Source: Giesbergeria sp.
Lineage (GTDB): Bacteria; Pseudomonadota; Gammaproteobacteria; Burkholderiales; Burkholderiaceae_C
Reading direction: 5' to 3'
DNA: 34,133 bases
Assembly (NCBI GenBank): GCA_023150295.1
Contig: JAKLLE010000039.1
Location: forward strand, 1-34,133
A model generated the notes under the pieces. The model worked only from the letters and a program-made list of their open reading frames with translations, was not told the origin of the DNA and searched no databases. The position numbers were made by a program, and so were the translations under genes. Positions 7,840 to 15,922 of the stretch are shown here, one piece after another; the stretch's first letter is position 1; each line of letters begins with the position of its first letter.

Positions 7840-8727
7840 TTATCTCCTCTGAGAATATATTTCTTTTATTGCTAAACTATTTATTACGATCGAATATTTT
7901 AAAAACAATTTTTGCCTTAATTTCTGCTTTTCTTGTTTACGACAAAAACCTTCGGCGCGCACCTTAAAATCCGATTTTGCATCATCGAAATCAAGTTGAC
8001 GCGCCTCGTTTTTCTTCACGATCAAAAATAGATAAACATAATCCCCATCTACCACCGGCCCAACAACCTGACCTTGTCTCGCATTATCCAGAATACGCAT
8101 CACAGGCACATCATCGCTGAGATTTACCCACCCCAAATCTCCCTGAACATCCAATGCGTAGTATTTTTCTGCCTGCATCGCAAAATCTTCGAATTTCCCA
8201 TCTCCAGCCACGATAGTCTTAGACCAATCAGTCAAAATCTCACCCGTCAATTTTCCATCAATTATTTCGCCAGATGGCAGCATAATCCGCTCCAGCCGTA
8301 CAGATGCAGGAATGCGAAACACATCCGGGTTGGTGTAATAGAAATTTTTTCTCTCTTCATCATTCTGTGGTGCAACACACTTTTCAACGATTTTTTGGTA
8401 CACACTCAAACTATACACGTCGTCGAATCGCTCTATTTTTTTTCCCTGGGGCGGTTCCAATCCAAGTGCCTGCCCCTCCAGAGTGAGGGCTCTGGACAAG
8501 ACCATTTCTTCAAGAATCGACTCTACTCCATTTGCGCTGCGCGCCATACCTTTCAAATCAACCCTTCTGCTCAGATATACAGCAACGTCTTCAGTGGTTA
8601 TCTTTTCGCCATTTCCAAAGCTCACAAGCGCCTGTTCAGCCATTGCGGCAGCATTTGCAAAAATAGCGATTATCGCCACTAAAAATCCAACCAAATAGTT
8701 GGTTTCTATTATTTTCGCAATTCTCAT
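7840..8727 (-). CDS. parvulin-type peptidyl-prolyl isomerase, exported or membrane-anchored
   Basis: A 295-aa protein with a hydrophobic segment at about residues 12-30 (LVGFLVAIIAIFANAAAMA), an N-terminal SurA-like helical part (about 40-130: LSRRVDLKGMARSANGVESILEEMVLSRAL) and a parvulin core at about 140-235 (VRLERIMLP, FEDFAMQAEKY, DLGWVNLSDDVP, GPVVDGDYVYLFLIVKK). The order and spacing resemble PpiD, SurA and the EpsD-type isomerases seen in exopolysaccharide clusters. The likely job is folding an exported protein in the periplasm; the 291-aa secreted protein two genes upstream is the obvious candidate. Base composition is clearly more AT-rich than the neighbours, which suggests a separate origin. 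It starts 9 bp after the lipoprotein stop, so the two are probably cotranscribed. Confidence 0.75.
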   Translation of the reverse strand: MRIAKIIETNYLVGFLVAIIAIFANAAAMAEQALVSFGNGEKITTEDVAVYLSRRVDLKGMARSANGVESILEEMVLSRALTLEGQALGLEPPQGKKIERFDDVYSLSVYQKIVEKCVAPQNDEERKNFYYTNPDVFRIPASVRLERIMLPSGEIIDGKLTGEILTDWSKTIVAGDGKFEDFAMQAEKYYALDVQGDLGWVNLSDDVPVMRILDNARQGQVVGPVVDGDYVYLFLIVKKNEARQLDFDDAKSDFKVRAEGFCRKQEKQKLRQKLFLKYSIVINSLAIKEIYSQRR

Positions 8728-8736
8728 AACGTAAAA

Positions 8737-9840
8737 TTAGTTTTTCTTCAGAGTGGAGATTACTTTGCTCGCGCGGTCCCAAAGCGGGCCATAGATGACA
8801 TCGACCCCGCCTTCATCTGAATTAAAAACAATCAAATCTTGCTCACCATCACCGTCCGCATCAATTAATTGCAATCCGGTCGAAAATCCACTGGTAGGGA
8901 GCCAACGCTGCTCTTTGATTGTTCCGTCAACAGCAACGCGCTGCAGTTGCAATAAACGATCCCCCCCCCAAATTACAAATTCATCATTAACCGTTACAAC
9001 CGACACACTTCCCGCCTCATGTACGTCTATGAACTGAATTTCACCACTATCCATATCGATTCGCGCATTTTTCCCCCCAATTTCTATAGCGATATACAAC
9101 CACTTTCCAGAGGGACTTGGCCGCGCCATACGGGGAACATATGGAAAATTTGCCAATGTTAAGGGATCCGCAGTCAATTTGTTTTCTGGCACAATAACCA
9201 CTTTGCGATCATCCAGGCAAGCGACTGCAATAGCTGCCCCATCCAATTTAGGGGTGCGACTCACTTTTACAGGGTGCCATGGTGAGGCGCACCAATCTGC
9301 CCATTGCACTTTGGCAGTCGCTGCGATGTTTTCTTGCCACTGCACCCATGCGACACGCTTACCACTGTAGGGCGTTGCAAGCATCTGATGCTCACCGCCC
9401 TTGGTGCCCAGCACGATGACATCACGTGGATGGAACGCGATGCCAATTTGCTGAACGCGCACTAATTTTTCTTGTTCAATCCGGAAAACATCCAATGAGT
9501 CCGAGTCCTCAACGGCAGCAACCAATAGATCATCTGTGAGCCATTTGGCTGAATCTGGATGGTAGGCTAACGGTTGTCGATCGACAAAAGAAGATGCTCT
9601 CCCACTCAAGCGATGCAATGCAAGCTTGCTCGTCTCGTGTTCCACGACTCCAAGATAGCAACCTCGAGAACCACATCGCACCTCCCCACCCCAAGCCAAA
9701 GGTGCATCGATATTGTTGCGGTCCACAACAACCTGTGGCTCTGCCCCATGCCCGCCAACCGAAGCCGGCACAGACGAGACTTGGCACCCAACTACAAGCA
9801 GCATCCACAAAGGCGCCAACAACAAAAGAAAAGACCGCAT
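8737..9840 (-). CDS. lipoprotein with beta-propeller/FG-GAP-like repeat, function unknown
   Basis: 367 aa with a lipoprotein signal: a hydrophobic run, then the lipobox LVVGC with C19. The mature part is rich in beta strands with repeated short hydrophobic-polar alternation (PSPSGKWLYIAIE, FVIWGGDRLLQLQRV). Near the end, LQLIDADGDGEQDLIVFN is a calcium-binding DxDxDG loop of the FG-GAP/VCBS type. A WD- or FG-GAP-style propeller is the best guess. A GAGGA Shine-Dalgarno lies 6 bases before the ATG. The gene sits just behind the strong terminator of the secreted-protein gene, so it needs read-through or its own promoter. A run of nine G (8961-8969 on this strand) interrupts codons for WGGD and could slip. 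I do not recognise a named family. Confidence 0.65.
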   Translation of the reverse strand: MRSFLLLLAPLWMLLVVGCQVSSVPASVGGHGAEPQVVVDRNNIDAPLAWGGEVRCGSRGCYLGVVEHETSKLALHRLSGRASSFVDRQPLAYHPDSAKWLTDDLLVAAVEDSDSLDVFRIEQEKLVRVQQIGIAFHPRDVIVLGTKGGEHQMLATPYSGKRVAWVQWQENIAATAKVQWADWCASPWHPVKVSRTPKLDGAAIAVACLDDRKVVIVPENKLTADPLTLANFPYVPRMARPSPSGKWLYIAIEIGGKNARIDMDSGEIQFIDVHEAGSVSVVTVNDEFVIWGGDRLLQLQRVAVDGTIKEQRWLPTSGFSTGLQLIDADGDGEQDLIVFNSDEGGVDVIYGPLWDRASKVISTLKKN

Positions 9841-9877
9841 AAGCCGTCCTCAATGAAAACACCATCTACCATAAACA

Positions 9878-9902
9878 AAAGCCAAGCGTAATGCTTGGCT
9901 TT
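9878..9902 (-). terminator. strong rho-independent terminator of the secreted-protein gene
   Basis: A 10-bp stem (AAAGCCAAGC pairing with GCTTGGCTTT) closes a 5-base loop. Read on the minus strand it is followed by TTTTGTTTAT. It lies 53 bp after the stop of the 291-aa secreted protein and is the clearest terminator in the window. Confidence 0.85.
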
Positions 9903-9955
9903 GTTAGTCTAATATGTAGCGCCCCATGATAGGGGACTACATCAACACGACCAAA

Positions 9956-10831
9956 TTAGCGATGTGCACCCAGAATGGTTTGCACGGCGCCAAAAGCAGG
10001 AGCAGAAATCACGCTATAGGTGAAGACGCTCACAGGACCAGCCGTGCGGCCAAAACTTGCAGGCGTAGCATTCCACTCAATGAAACCATCGAGGAAGGTA
10101 GCAGGGCGACCCACGATGGTTTCGGGATCGAACCAGTCAAGCTCGGTATTCGCCAGCGTGAAGTTCACAGACTTGCGGTTCTGAGCATTGTCGTACATAT
10201 CGACGGTGTGCGTGCGCTTCTGATCGCCAACAGACCAAACTGCAATGCGGGTGTCAGTACCACCAGTTGCGCCATCGATGAAATAGCGCATGTTGAAGGT
10301 GGTGGACGTGCTCACTTGAGCAGCACCAGCCACGCCAGTCAGCGTGTTCTCGTTCATCGTGGTGACGGTCGTGCCGGTACCAGCGTAATCAAGGGTCAGA
10401 GGACCATCAATCACAGGCACATAAGCAACATCGCTCGAAGCCGCCGTCACGTGGAACGCGTTAGCAGCAATGGTCGAGGTCGTGGGAGCAGGGTTGGAGC
10501 AGCTGACGCCAGTCGTCAAAACCATGTAACCGCGCACGCCGGCCGTGTTCGTGCCAGAAAAGGCGGGGTCAGCCCACACGAGGCCCTTGAACATCTTGTC
10601 GGTCACAGGGAAGCAACCGTCGGTGATGTGCTGGGAGTTCTGATCAAAGAACGTCCAGTACACGCCTGCAGCGCCGTTGGCGATGACACCGATAGCGGTG
10701 GTATCAGCGGTACCATTGTGAATCACATTGGGGATGACAACACCGTTGCTGAAACCACCCACCGTGTAGGCGTTCGCGACACCTACGGTCATTGCTGCTG
10801 CCGCGACGGCTGCCATTGCAAACTTTTTCAT
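9956..10831 (-). CDS. abundant secreted protein, candidate surface-layer/nanopod-type protein
   Basis: 291 aa with a textbook Sec signal (MKKFAMAAVAAAA..., cleavage after ANA at residue 21), giving a mature protein of about 270 residues. It is rich in Thr, Ala, Gly and Val, poor in Lys, and has just two cysteines (C73, C111), which could form a disulfide. There is no membrane anchor, sorting tail or enzyme motif. Codon choice is narrow (GGT, ACC, GTC, AAC), as in highly expressed genes. It has its own promoter, a 5' hairpin, an AAGGA Shine-Dalgarno 8 bases before the ATG and a strong terminator. Its position right after the type II secretion block makes it the likely main substrate. A surface-layer role, like NpdA of Delftia nanopods, is an inference from these features; I could not compare the sequences. 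Confidence 0.7.
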   Translation of the reverse strand: MKKFAMAAVAAAAMTVGVANAYTVGGFSNGVVIPNVIHNGTADTTAIGVIANGAAGVYWTFFDQNSQHITDGCFPVTDKMFKGLVWADPAFSGTNTAGVRGYMVLTTGVSCSNPAPTTSTIAANAFHVTAASSDVAYVPVIDGPLTLDYAGTGTTVTTMNENTLTGVAGAAQVSTSTTFNMRYFIDGATGGTDTRIAVWSVGDQKRTHTVDMYDNAQNRKSVNFTLANTELDWFDPETIVGRPATFLDGFIEWNATPASFGRTAGPVSVFTYSVISAPAFGAVQTILGAHR

Positions 10832-10877
10832 CTTCTCAGTCCTTAAAAATTGAAGGAAGCTTCCCTTGACGGGATAT

Positions 10878-10907
10878 GCAACCCATCCGCCACTTCGTTT
10901 GGGTTGC
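10878..10907 (-). promoter_or_regulatory. hairpin at the predicted 5' end of the secreted-protein mRNA
   Basis: GCAACCCA and TGGGTTGC form a perfect 8-bp stem around 14 bases. With the promoter at 10912-10940, transcription should begin around 10904-10906, so the hairpin would sit at the extreme 5' end of a leader of about 75 nt. Such terminal stems protect very stable mRNAs, as in ompA. There is no T-run, so it is not a terminator of the upstream lipoprotein gene. Confidence 0.5.
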
Positions 10908-10911
10908 GGCT

Positions 10912-10940
10912 ATCTTAGCTTGAGAGCCGCAGGTTTTCAA
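10912..10940 (-). promoter_or_regulatory. sigma70-type promoter of the secreted-protein gene
   Basis: On the minus strand, TTGAAA (10940-10935; five of six consensus bases) is separated by exactly 17 bases from TAAGAT (10917-10912; four of six). It is the best promoter match I found in the main gene cluster and explains how this gene could be expressed independently of the secretion operon. Confidence 0.55.
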
Positions 10941-10996
10941 TCAATTCCACCCAGAAAACAACATTCGGCCCGTTTGTTGCAAACAAACAACAAGCC

Positions 10997-11443
10997 CTAC
11001 TTGGCACCTGGAAGCATGGAGCTAGGCTTAGGCGCATGGTACCAAACGCCCTGCAAACGGCGCCACTGATCCTGCACAACCAGCTCTTGACCTTTGATGC
11101 GAAGAAGAGGCAGGTCATACCGCATCCAGACATCAACTTCTGCCAGATCTGCGCCCAGGAAGCGCACATCGCGCACTTCTAGAGCTTGGTAAACGATGCC
11201 GCCGCGTTTGAGATAGGCCTCCAGGGTCAGACTTTGATCTTTAGATGCCAACTCGAACTTCCAGGCTCCAAGTTTGTCGTTTGCACGAACCAAACCCCAA
11301 TACTCCTGAGCACGGTGTCTGAGCTCCCCCTTATCGTCGCCGTCCAAGGGCACAGGGACGGCACACCCCACCAGCGCCGACGCCGAGAGGAAGGACGATA
11401 CAAGACCAAGTATTGCTCGGCGCGAGAATTTAGGAATCTTCAT
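10997..11443 (-). CDS. small lipoprotein with a Tat-like signal, possibly NTF2-like
   Basis: The chosen ATG at 11443 gives 148 aa beginning MKIPKFSRRAILGL. SRRAILG resembles the twin-arginine signal motif, and a lipobox LVGC places the lipidated cysteine at residue 27. The frame is open for 14 more codons upstream, but those lack signal character. The mature part (RAQEYWGLVRANDKLGAWKF ... VDVWMRYDLPLL ... DQWRRLQGVWYH) has the helix-then-curved-sheet rhythm of NTF2-like proteins; that fold is a guess. It follows gspD by 78 bp and precedes the secreted-protein gene. It could be a pilotin or accessory protein of the secretin, or a factor for the secreted protein, but nothing in the sequence proves either. 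Confidence 0.7.
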   Translation of the reverse strand: MKIPKFSRRAILGLVSSFLSASALVGCAVPVPLDGDDKGELRHRAQEYWGLVRANDKLGAWKFELASKDQSLTLEAYLKRGGIVYQALEVRDVRFLGADLAEVDVWMRYDLPLLRIKGQELVVQDQWRRLQGVWYHAPKPSSMLPGAK

Positions 11444-11521
11444 CTTCAATGGGCCATTCATGGAATTAACATTGACACACATCAATAAGTTTGCTTGATT
11501 TTTCGTTTCACCCCTGACGGA

Positions 11522-13846
11522 CTACTCTTCCAAGCGACGATTTCCCTGGAAAGGCAGCTGCGCAGCAACGGACCGCATCCGTTGACGCAACTCCAGACTG
11601 GCTGAACGCAGCTGGTCATCGTTCTCCAGGGCGCGCGGTGTGAGCAACACCAGTAGCTCTGTGCGATTGCTGTTGGCGCTGTTTTTCCCAAACAACGCAC
11701 CAAGTACCGGAATCTCTGACAACAACGGGACACCAGTACTACCGCTGGTTGCGTTCTCTCGTATCAACCCACCCAGAACGACAGGATCTCCCGAGCGCAC
11801 TGCGATTTTGCTTTGAATTTGCCGCGTCAAGAAGTTTCGCTGCTGAGTCGCAGCGTCGATCTCACCGACATCGGTCACTTGCTGCATGATATCCATGGTG
11901 ATCAAGCCGCCTGCGTTGACTGATGGTGTTACAGACAGCATCACGCCTGTGTCCTTGTACGTGATTGATTCTGTAACCAAGGTTCCAGACGATGTAGTGG
12001 AGCTTTTGACCGGCTGCTGATTCCCAACCTGTATGGTGGCATTGTGGTTGTCCAGCACCAGAACCGTAGGATTTGAAAGAACCCGTAACTGCGACTTCTC
12101 GGCCAGCGCATTGAGCGTGGCACGGACAGTACCCGCCCCGTTCGAGACAGTGTACGAAAACGCTGGCTGTGTCGCACCGATTGCGTCACTCTTGCGGAGA
12201 TTGAGCAATGCGGCACCCTCATGTCCACTTCCTAGGCTGTTTTGCAGATACCACTCTACGCCGTAGCTCAAGTTACCAGTCAAGCTGACTTCGACAATGC
12301 TCGCCTCAATCAACACCTGTGTGGGCGCCTTGTCTAACTCACGTAGTGCCTGCTCGATGCGTCGGTACTCTGTGCGAGGTGCACGGATGAGCAGTGCATT
12401 GCGTTTTTCGTCGGCGACGACACGAACATTGCCGTCCAGTTGACTCACGGTCGTTGATGCTGCGGCGTTGTTGCTGGCAAGGGGCTGGGGCATGGTAGGA
12501 GTCGCCCCCATACCGCTAGAAACAGTCTTGGAAACACCTGATGCCCCCGATCCGCTGATGGCTGACGCCTGAGAAAATTGGACTGGTGCAGAACCTGAAG
12601 CCACGCCGGGCTTTGTCTGGTTTGTACCCCCCCCAAAAAGCGCATTCAGCATTTCTGCCATGTGGATAGCAGACCCGTTTTGCACGGGGTATACAAACAA
12701 ATTGGACTCCAGGGCATCCATGGGTCGATCGAGTCGACGTATCCATGTTTCAACCTGGCCCAGGATGTGACTGCGCGGCGTGACTACCACCAATGCGTTG
12801 AGCCGTTCCACGGGGATTATGCGAACCAGACCACTCAACGGATTTATGGATTGGCCGCCCTGTGCGACAGCACTGGATGAAGCTCTCAGCCCAGGAAGTG
12901 GCGCTCCCGGCGAGCCCGACACCGCAGGCGACGTGCCCGCCCCACCTCCAAAGGGGTCGACTACTCCATCGGAGCTGAGCATCGCTTGCAACGTCTCGCG
13001 CACAACACTGACACTTGCATTCTCCAGGACAAACACCCCAAGCGACATTCCAGCGAGAAAGTCGACGTCAAAGGCGTCCACCATCTCAAGCCATCCGTTC
13101 AACTGCGCCTTGCTGCCCTGCAGCACAATCAGGTTCCGCAGCGTATCGACGTACACGATCGAGTCTCGCGGAGCCAGGGGCGCGAGAATTTTTGCCATTT
13201 CGGCTGCCGCGATGTGATTCAACGGCACGATCACTGAGCCTGCCCCAGCAAGATCCTTGATGCGGCCAGACGCCACCACTGGACGCGACCCAGCCGTGAC
13301 GGCACGTTTTGTTACATGGTACACACCAGCGCCGTCCCGAACTATTGCCAGATCGTGTGGCAACAGCACGGTATCCAGAACATCCAACACCTGTCCGCGA
13401 GGCAGCGGTTGGCGGGTGTGCAAACTCACCACCACCTCGCTTCCAGCGTCGATGGTGTAGTTGAGCTTGAGCAAATCCCCAAGCAACGCACTTGCCAGGC
13501 TGCCCACCGTGATGTTCTCAAAATTGAGCGACACCATTTCGCCCGACGCCAGCATCGGATCAACTTTTGGCGCCACATCCCGCTTGAACAGTTTGTCGTC
13601 GCCAGGAAACAAGTGCGTAGCAGATGCGCTGCGTTTGTCTCGCCCTTGTGCAACAGTCTCCTTCACTGCATCAGGAAAGGCTTCAGCCGCAGTCTTCTTG
13701 ACTACAGCCTCAGATCGCGCGGATTTTTGAGAGGATAGTTCTTGGCTTTGCGATGGCGCTGCAACACCTGCTGGCTGCGCAGTGTCCATGTTTGCACAGC
13801 CTGTCGCCAAGATCGCGAAGTAAAGGAGGGAAAACCGCATTCTCAT
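11522..13846 (-). CDS. gspD: type II secretion outer-membrane secretin GspD
   Basis: 774 aa from the ATG at 13846, which has GGAG nine bases upstream and starts a lipoprotein signal (lipobox LATGC, C17). The frame also opens at an ATG overlapping the gspN stop (13909), which would bury this signal. After a linker come the N domains (VSLNFENITVGSLASALLGDLL; N1/N2 with IVPLNHIAAAEMAKIL; N3 with VYPVQNGSAIHMAEML), a Ser/Gly-rich insertion, then the secretin core (ALRELDKAPTQVLIEASIVEVSL, LRVLSNPTVLVLDNHNATIQVG, VPLLSEIPVLGALFG, ELLVLLTPRAL). It forms the outer-membrane channel. Being itself a lipoprotein is a variation on the usual cleaved signal. A G8 run in the coding strand lies at 12627-12634. 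Confidence 0.95.
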   Translation of the reverse strand: MRMRFSLLYFAILATGCANMDTAQPAGVAAPSQSQELSSQKSARSEAVVKKTAAEAFPDAVKETVAQGRDKRSASATHLFPGDDKLFKRDVAPKVDPMLASGEMVSLNFENITVGSLASALLGDLLKLNYTIDAGSEVVVSLHTRQPLPRGQVLDVLDTVLLPHDLAIVRDGAGVYHVTKRAVTAGSRPVVASGRIKDLAGAGSVIVPLNHIAAAEMAKILAPLAPRDSIVYVDTLRNLIVLQGSKAQLNGWLEMVDAFDVDFLAGMSLGVFVLENASVSVVRETLQAMLSSDGVVDPFGGGAGTSPAVSGSPGAPLPGLRASSSAVAQGGQSINPLSGLVRIIPVERLNALVVVTPRSHILGQVETWIRRLDRPMDALESNLFVYPVQNGSAIHMAEMLNALFGGGTNQTKPGVASGSAPVQFSQASAISGSGASGVSKTVSSGMGATPTMPQPLASNNAAASTTVSQLDGNVRVVADEKRNALLIRAPRTEYRRIEQALRELDKAPTQVLIEASIVEVSLTGNLSYGVEWYLQNSLGSGHEGAALLNLRKSDAIGATQPAFSYTVSNGAGTVRATLNALAEKSQLRVLSNPTVLVLDNHNATIQVGNQQPVKSSTTSSGTLVTESITYKDTGVMLSVTPSVNAGGLITMDIMQQVTDVGEIDAATQQRNFLTRQIQSKIAVRSGDPVVLGGLIRENATSGSTGVPLLSEIPVLGALFGKNSANSNRTELLVLLTPRALENDDQLRSASLELRQRMRSVAAQLPFQGNRRLEE

Positions 13847-13905
13847 TTCAAGTCGCTCCGATGTCTTGTATTTGCAAAGTGTTCCTGGTTCGCCGACGCG
13901 CATGC

Positions 13906-14382
13906 TCATTGGCGTCGGACAGGCACACCACCCGCCTTGGGCTGCCCCGCCTCCAACGGGCGATCCAACCGCGCCGAATCGGGAGAGACAAACACCGCCC
14001 TGCGGCCGTCAAACGACTCCAATCGCCAAGGGCTGCTCGTCGTGGTGATTTTCAGCACACTGCCATCTGCACGCTTGAGCAGTGCCACGCGCTCAGCGCC
14101 CGACTCCAGCACAGCCATGAGCCGGGATTGCTCAAGTTCTTGTGCAAGACCTGTTTTTTTCTCGCCCGTCAGGACGGGGCGACGTGATGTCCAGAGCAAA
14201 GGCCGCTCCAGAGACTGCTTCGTCAAGGGCACCGCACGCATCGGCAATGCGGTGACCTGCGGGAGATCTGGCAACTTGGCCCGTGGCGGCTGCCAGGTAT
14301 TTTTCTCCATGTGCCACCAATAGGTACTTGCGCCCAAGGCCGAAATTGCCAATGCAGGTGCAAACAACCAGAGACGGATCAT
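13906..14382 (-). CDS. GspN/XpsN-like type II secretion protein in the GspC position
   Basis: 158 aa with one N-terminal membrane span (LWLFAPALAISALGASTYWW) and a periplasmic part containing PLLWTSRRPVLTGEKK and a beta-rich end (VALLKRADGSVLKITTTSSPWRLESFDGRRAVFVSPD). That pattern is like the homology region of GspC proteins and the XpsN protein of Xanthomonas, where the gene also lies between M and D. It should connect the inner-membrane platform to the secretin. It is shorter than usual and lacks a PDZ domain. Its start overlaps the gspM stop by 4 bp. The family placement rests on position and topology more than on strong motifs. Confidence 0.7.
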   Translation of the reverse strand: MIRLWLFAPALAISALGASTYWWHMEKNTWQPPRAKLPDLPQVTALPMRAVPLTKQSLERPLLWTSRRPVLTGEKKTGLAQELEQSRLMAVLESGAERVALLKRADGSVLKITTTSSPWRLESFDGRRAVFVSPDSARLDRPLEAGQPKAGGVPVRRQ

Positions 14383-14924
14383 GGCTTGCTCCCTCCGGGC
14401 GCCAGCGGCGCCTCCAACTGAACGGTCAGCCGGGCATTCTGCGCCCCGGCGGGAAGGCCTTCACGCAGTATGGAGACAGACTGGATCCAGAACGGTGGAG
14501 CATGCGTCTGTAGTTTTTCCATCAGACGAACCAGTTTGCCCCATTCTCCGGTCACCGTGGCCGTCAATTTGTAGCGCTGAATTTTCTTGCCTTCAGCAAC
14601 AGGCTCCAGCGCAGCCTGCGATGACACCAGTGTGGCGCCGGACGATGAAATGACTTCCCGCAGTTTTTGCTGGATCTCGTTCTCTGCATTCGGGCCATTG
14701 GCGTGCAACATTGGCACAACCACATCCCGAACCTGCGCCATTCGCTTTTCTATAGCGGCGCCAGCAAGAATCACTCCATCAATGCGCTCGCTGCGCGATT
14801 CAAATTGTGCAAGGCCCTGCTCATATCGCATCCACAAAACGCGATACACGCCCGCTGCAACAACCAAGGCGCCGAAGCAAAGCAACACGACGATGCCCAG
14901 GGCGCGCCTAGTCCACGGGTTCAT
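14379..14924 (-). CDS. gspM: type II secretion inner-membrane protein GspM
   Basis: 181 aa with one membrane span near residues 10-30 (LGIVVLLCFGALVVAAGVY) and a periplasmic domain that starts with a helical segment (YEQGLAQFESRSERIDGVI) and ends in a ferredoxin-like fold (YKLTATVTGEWGKLVRLMEKLQTHAPPFWIQSVSI). This matches the GspM/PilO type, which pairs with GspL to hold the ATPase at the membrane. ATGA overlaps join it to gspL and to the next gene. Confidence 0.88.
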   Translation of the reverse strand: MNPWTRRALGIVVLLCFGALVVAAGVYRVLWMRYEQGLAQFESRSERIDGVILAGAAIEKRMAQVRDVVVPMLHANGPNAENEIQQKLREVISSSGATLVSSQAALEPVAEGKKIQRYKLTATVTGEWGKLVRLMEKLQTHAPPFWIQSVSILREGLPAGAQNARLTVQLEAPLAPGGSKP

Positions 14925-15922
14925 GGCTTGGACTCCTCAATGCGCCAACGCATTTCGAATGTAAAACGCTCTTTGTTCAACGCTGCATCCCGAACACTAG
15001 CGACCGAAGCACGCACGTCAGAAAGAGAAGGATTGCGCGCCAAAAGGGCCAACAGATCCGTGGCGTTTGCTGTCATGCCGGAGATCTTTATCTCACGTCC
15101 GTTGAGGTCAATCCTGTCGAGCCACGTATCGTCAGGCAGTGTTTGTGACAAGGCCTCGATGACACTCGCCAACGGAAGATCGACTCCCATGCTGGCGTGC
15201 AACTCATTCGCGAGGTCGGCATGGAGCCGCAAAACATCGAGATTCGCACGAATCGGAACCGACAAGGGCTCTTGCGCTGCAATGTGTCGAACCGCCTTGC
15301 GAACCGCCTCGCGCTCCAGCACCAAAGGCATCACCGCAGGCGTCGCAACAGCCGCAACAGTGAAAATGGCACACAGCAACAACACACCTTGAATGAGCCC
15401 ATAGCGCTTCTCACTTGCAGACATAGATTTGGTCTGCACCACCAGGGCAGCGTTCGTTCGCGCCAGAAACAGCGGCGCTTCATTGTTCAATCCCTGCGCA
15501 GAACGCCATTCGTCGCATCGGCTGCTCCGACATACGCCCCACTCGACCATCCAGCCCCCTTGTGCATCAGGGTACCCTCGCCAGGCAGAAACAATCTGAT
15601 CACGCGGCCAGGGGGACGCACGCCACAAGGCCTCTTCAACCGCAGGCCCGAGCGCTTTGCGCGGCATGTCTGGCAACTGTGCGACACCCCAAAGACAGTC
15701 ATCCTCTGGAATCAGCAAACCAGCAGGCTTGCGCGTGCTCTTGCCCCCCCGCAAGCGCGTTCCCGTCAAAAGCCAACGCTCACCAGTGGTGGACACCAAT
15801 TCCAGTGACCGGGCAGGCCACAGTCCCCGCTCAACCAGATGGCGGTGCAGATCACCAAAAGCCCAGGCTAAACGATCCCAAAAAGTCCGCATGCGTTGAT
15901 TGAGTTGCCCTTGCCCAGTCAT
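14921..15922 (-). CDS. gspL: type II secretion protein GspL (PilN-like)
   Basis: 333 aa from the ATG at 15922, which overlaps the gspK stop (ATGA) and has GAGGA nine bases upstream; another ATG three codons earlier has its AGGA too close. The first 180 residues are a reduced cytoplasmic part (LLIPEDDCLWGVAQLPDMPRKALGPAVEEALW resembles the actin-like domain that holds GspE). Then come a membrane span (GLIQGVLLLCAIFTVAAVATPAVM) and a periplasmic PilN-like fold (SVIEALSQTLPDDTWLDRIDLNGREIKISGMT). It should anchor the ATPase GspE to GspM. It is somewhat shorter than the roughly 400 aa typical of the family. Confidence 0.87.
   Translation of the reverse strand: MTGQGQLNQRMRTFWDRLAWAFGDLHRHLVERGLWPARSLELVSTTGERWLLTGTRLRGGKSTRKPAGLLIPEDDCLWGVAQLPDMPRKALGPAVEEALWRASPWPRDQIVSAWRGYPDAQGGWMVEWGVCRSSRCDEWRSAQGLNNEAPLFLARTNAALVVQTKSMSASEKRYGLIQGVLLLCAIFTVAAVATPAVMPLVLEREAVRKAVRHIAAQEPLSVPIRANLDVLRLHADLANELHASMGVDLPLASVIEALSQTLPDDTWLDRIDLNGREIKISGMTANATDLLALLARNPSLSDVRASVASVRDAALNKERFTFEMRWRIEESKP

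Noticed and set aside
10878-10907. The 8-bp hairpin read as a terminator
   Set aside because: No T-run follows, and it lies directly downstream of a good promoter, so a 5' leader hairpin fits better.
10972-10988. GTTTGTT/AACAAAC hairpin as a terminator of the small lipoprotein gene
   Set aside because: The stem has only two G-C type pairs and no T-run follows on the minus strand.
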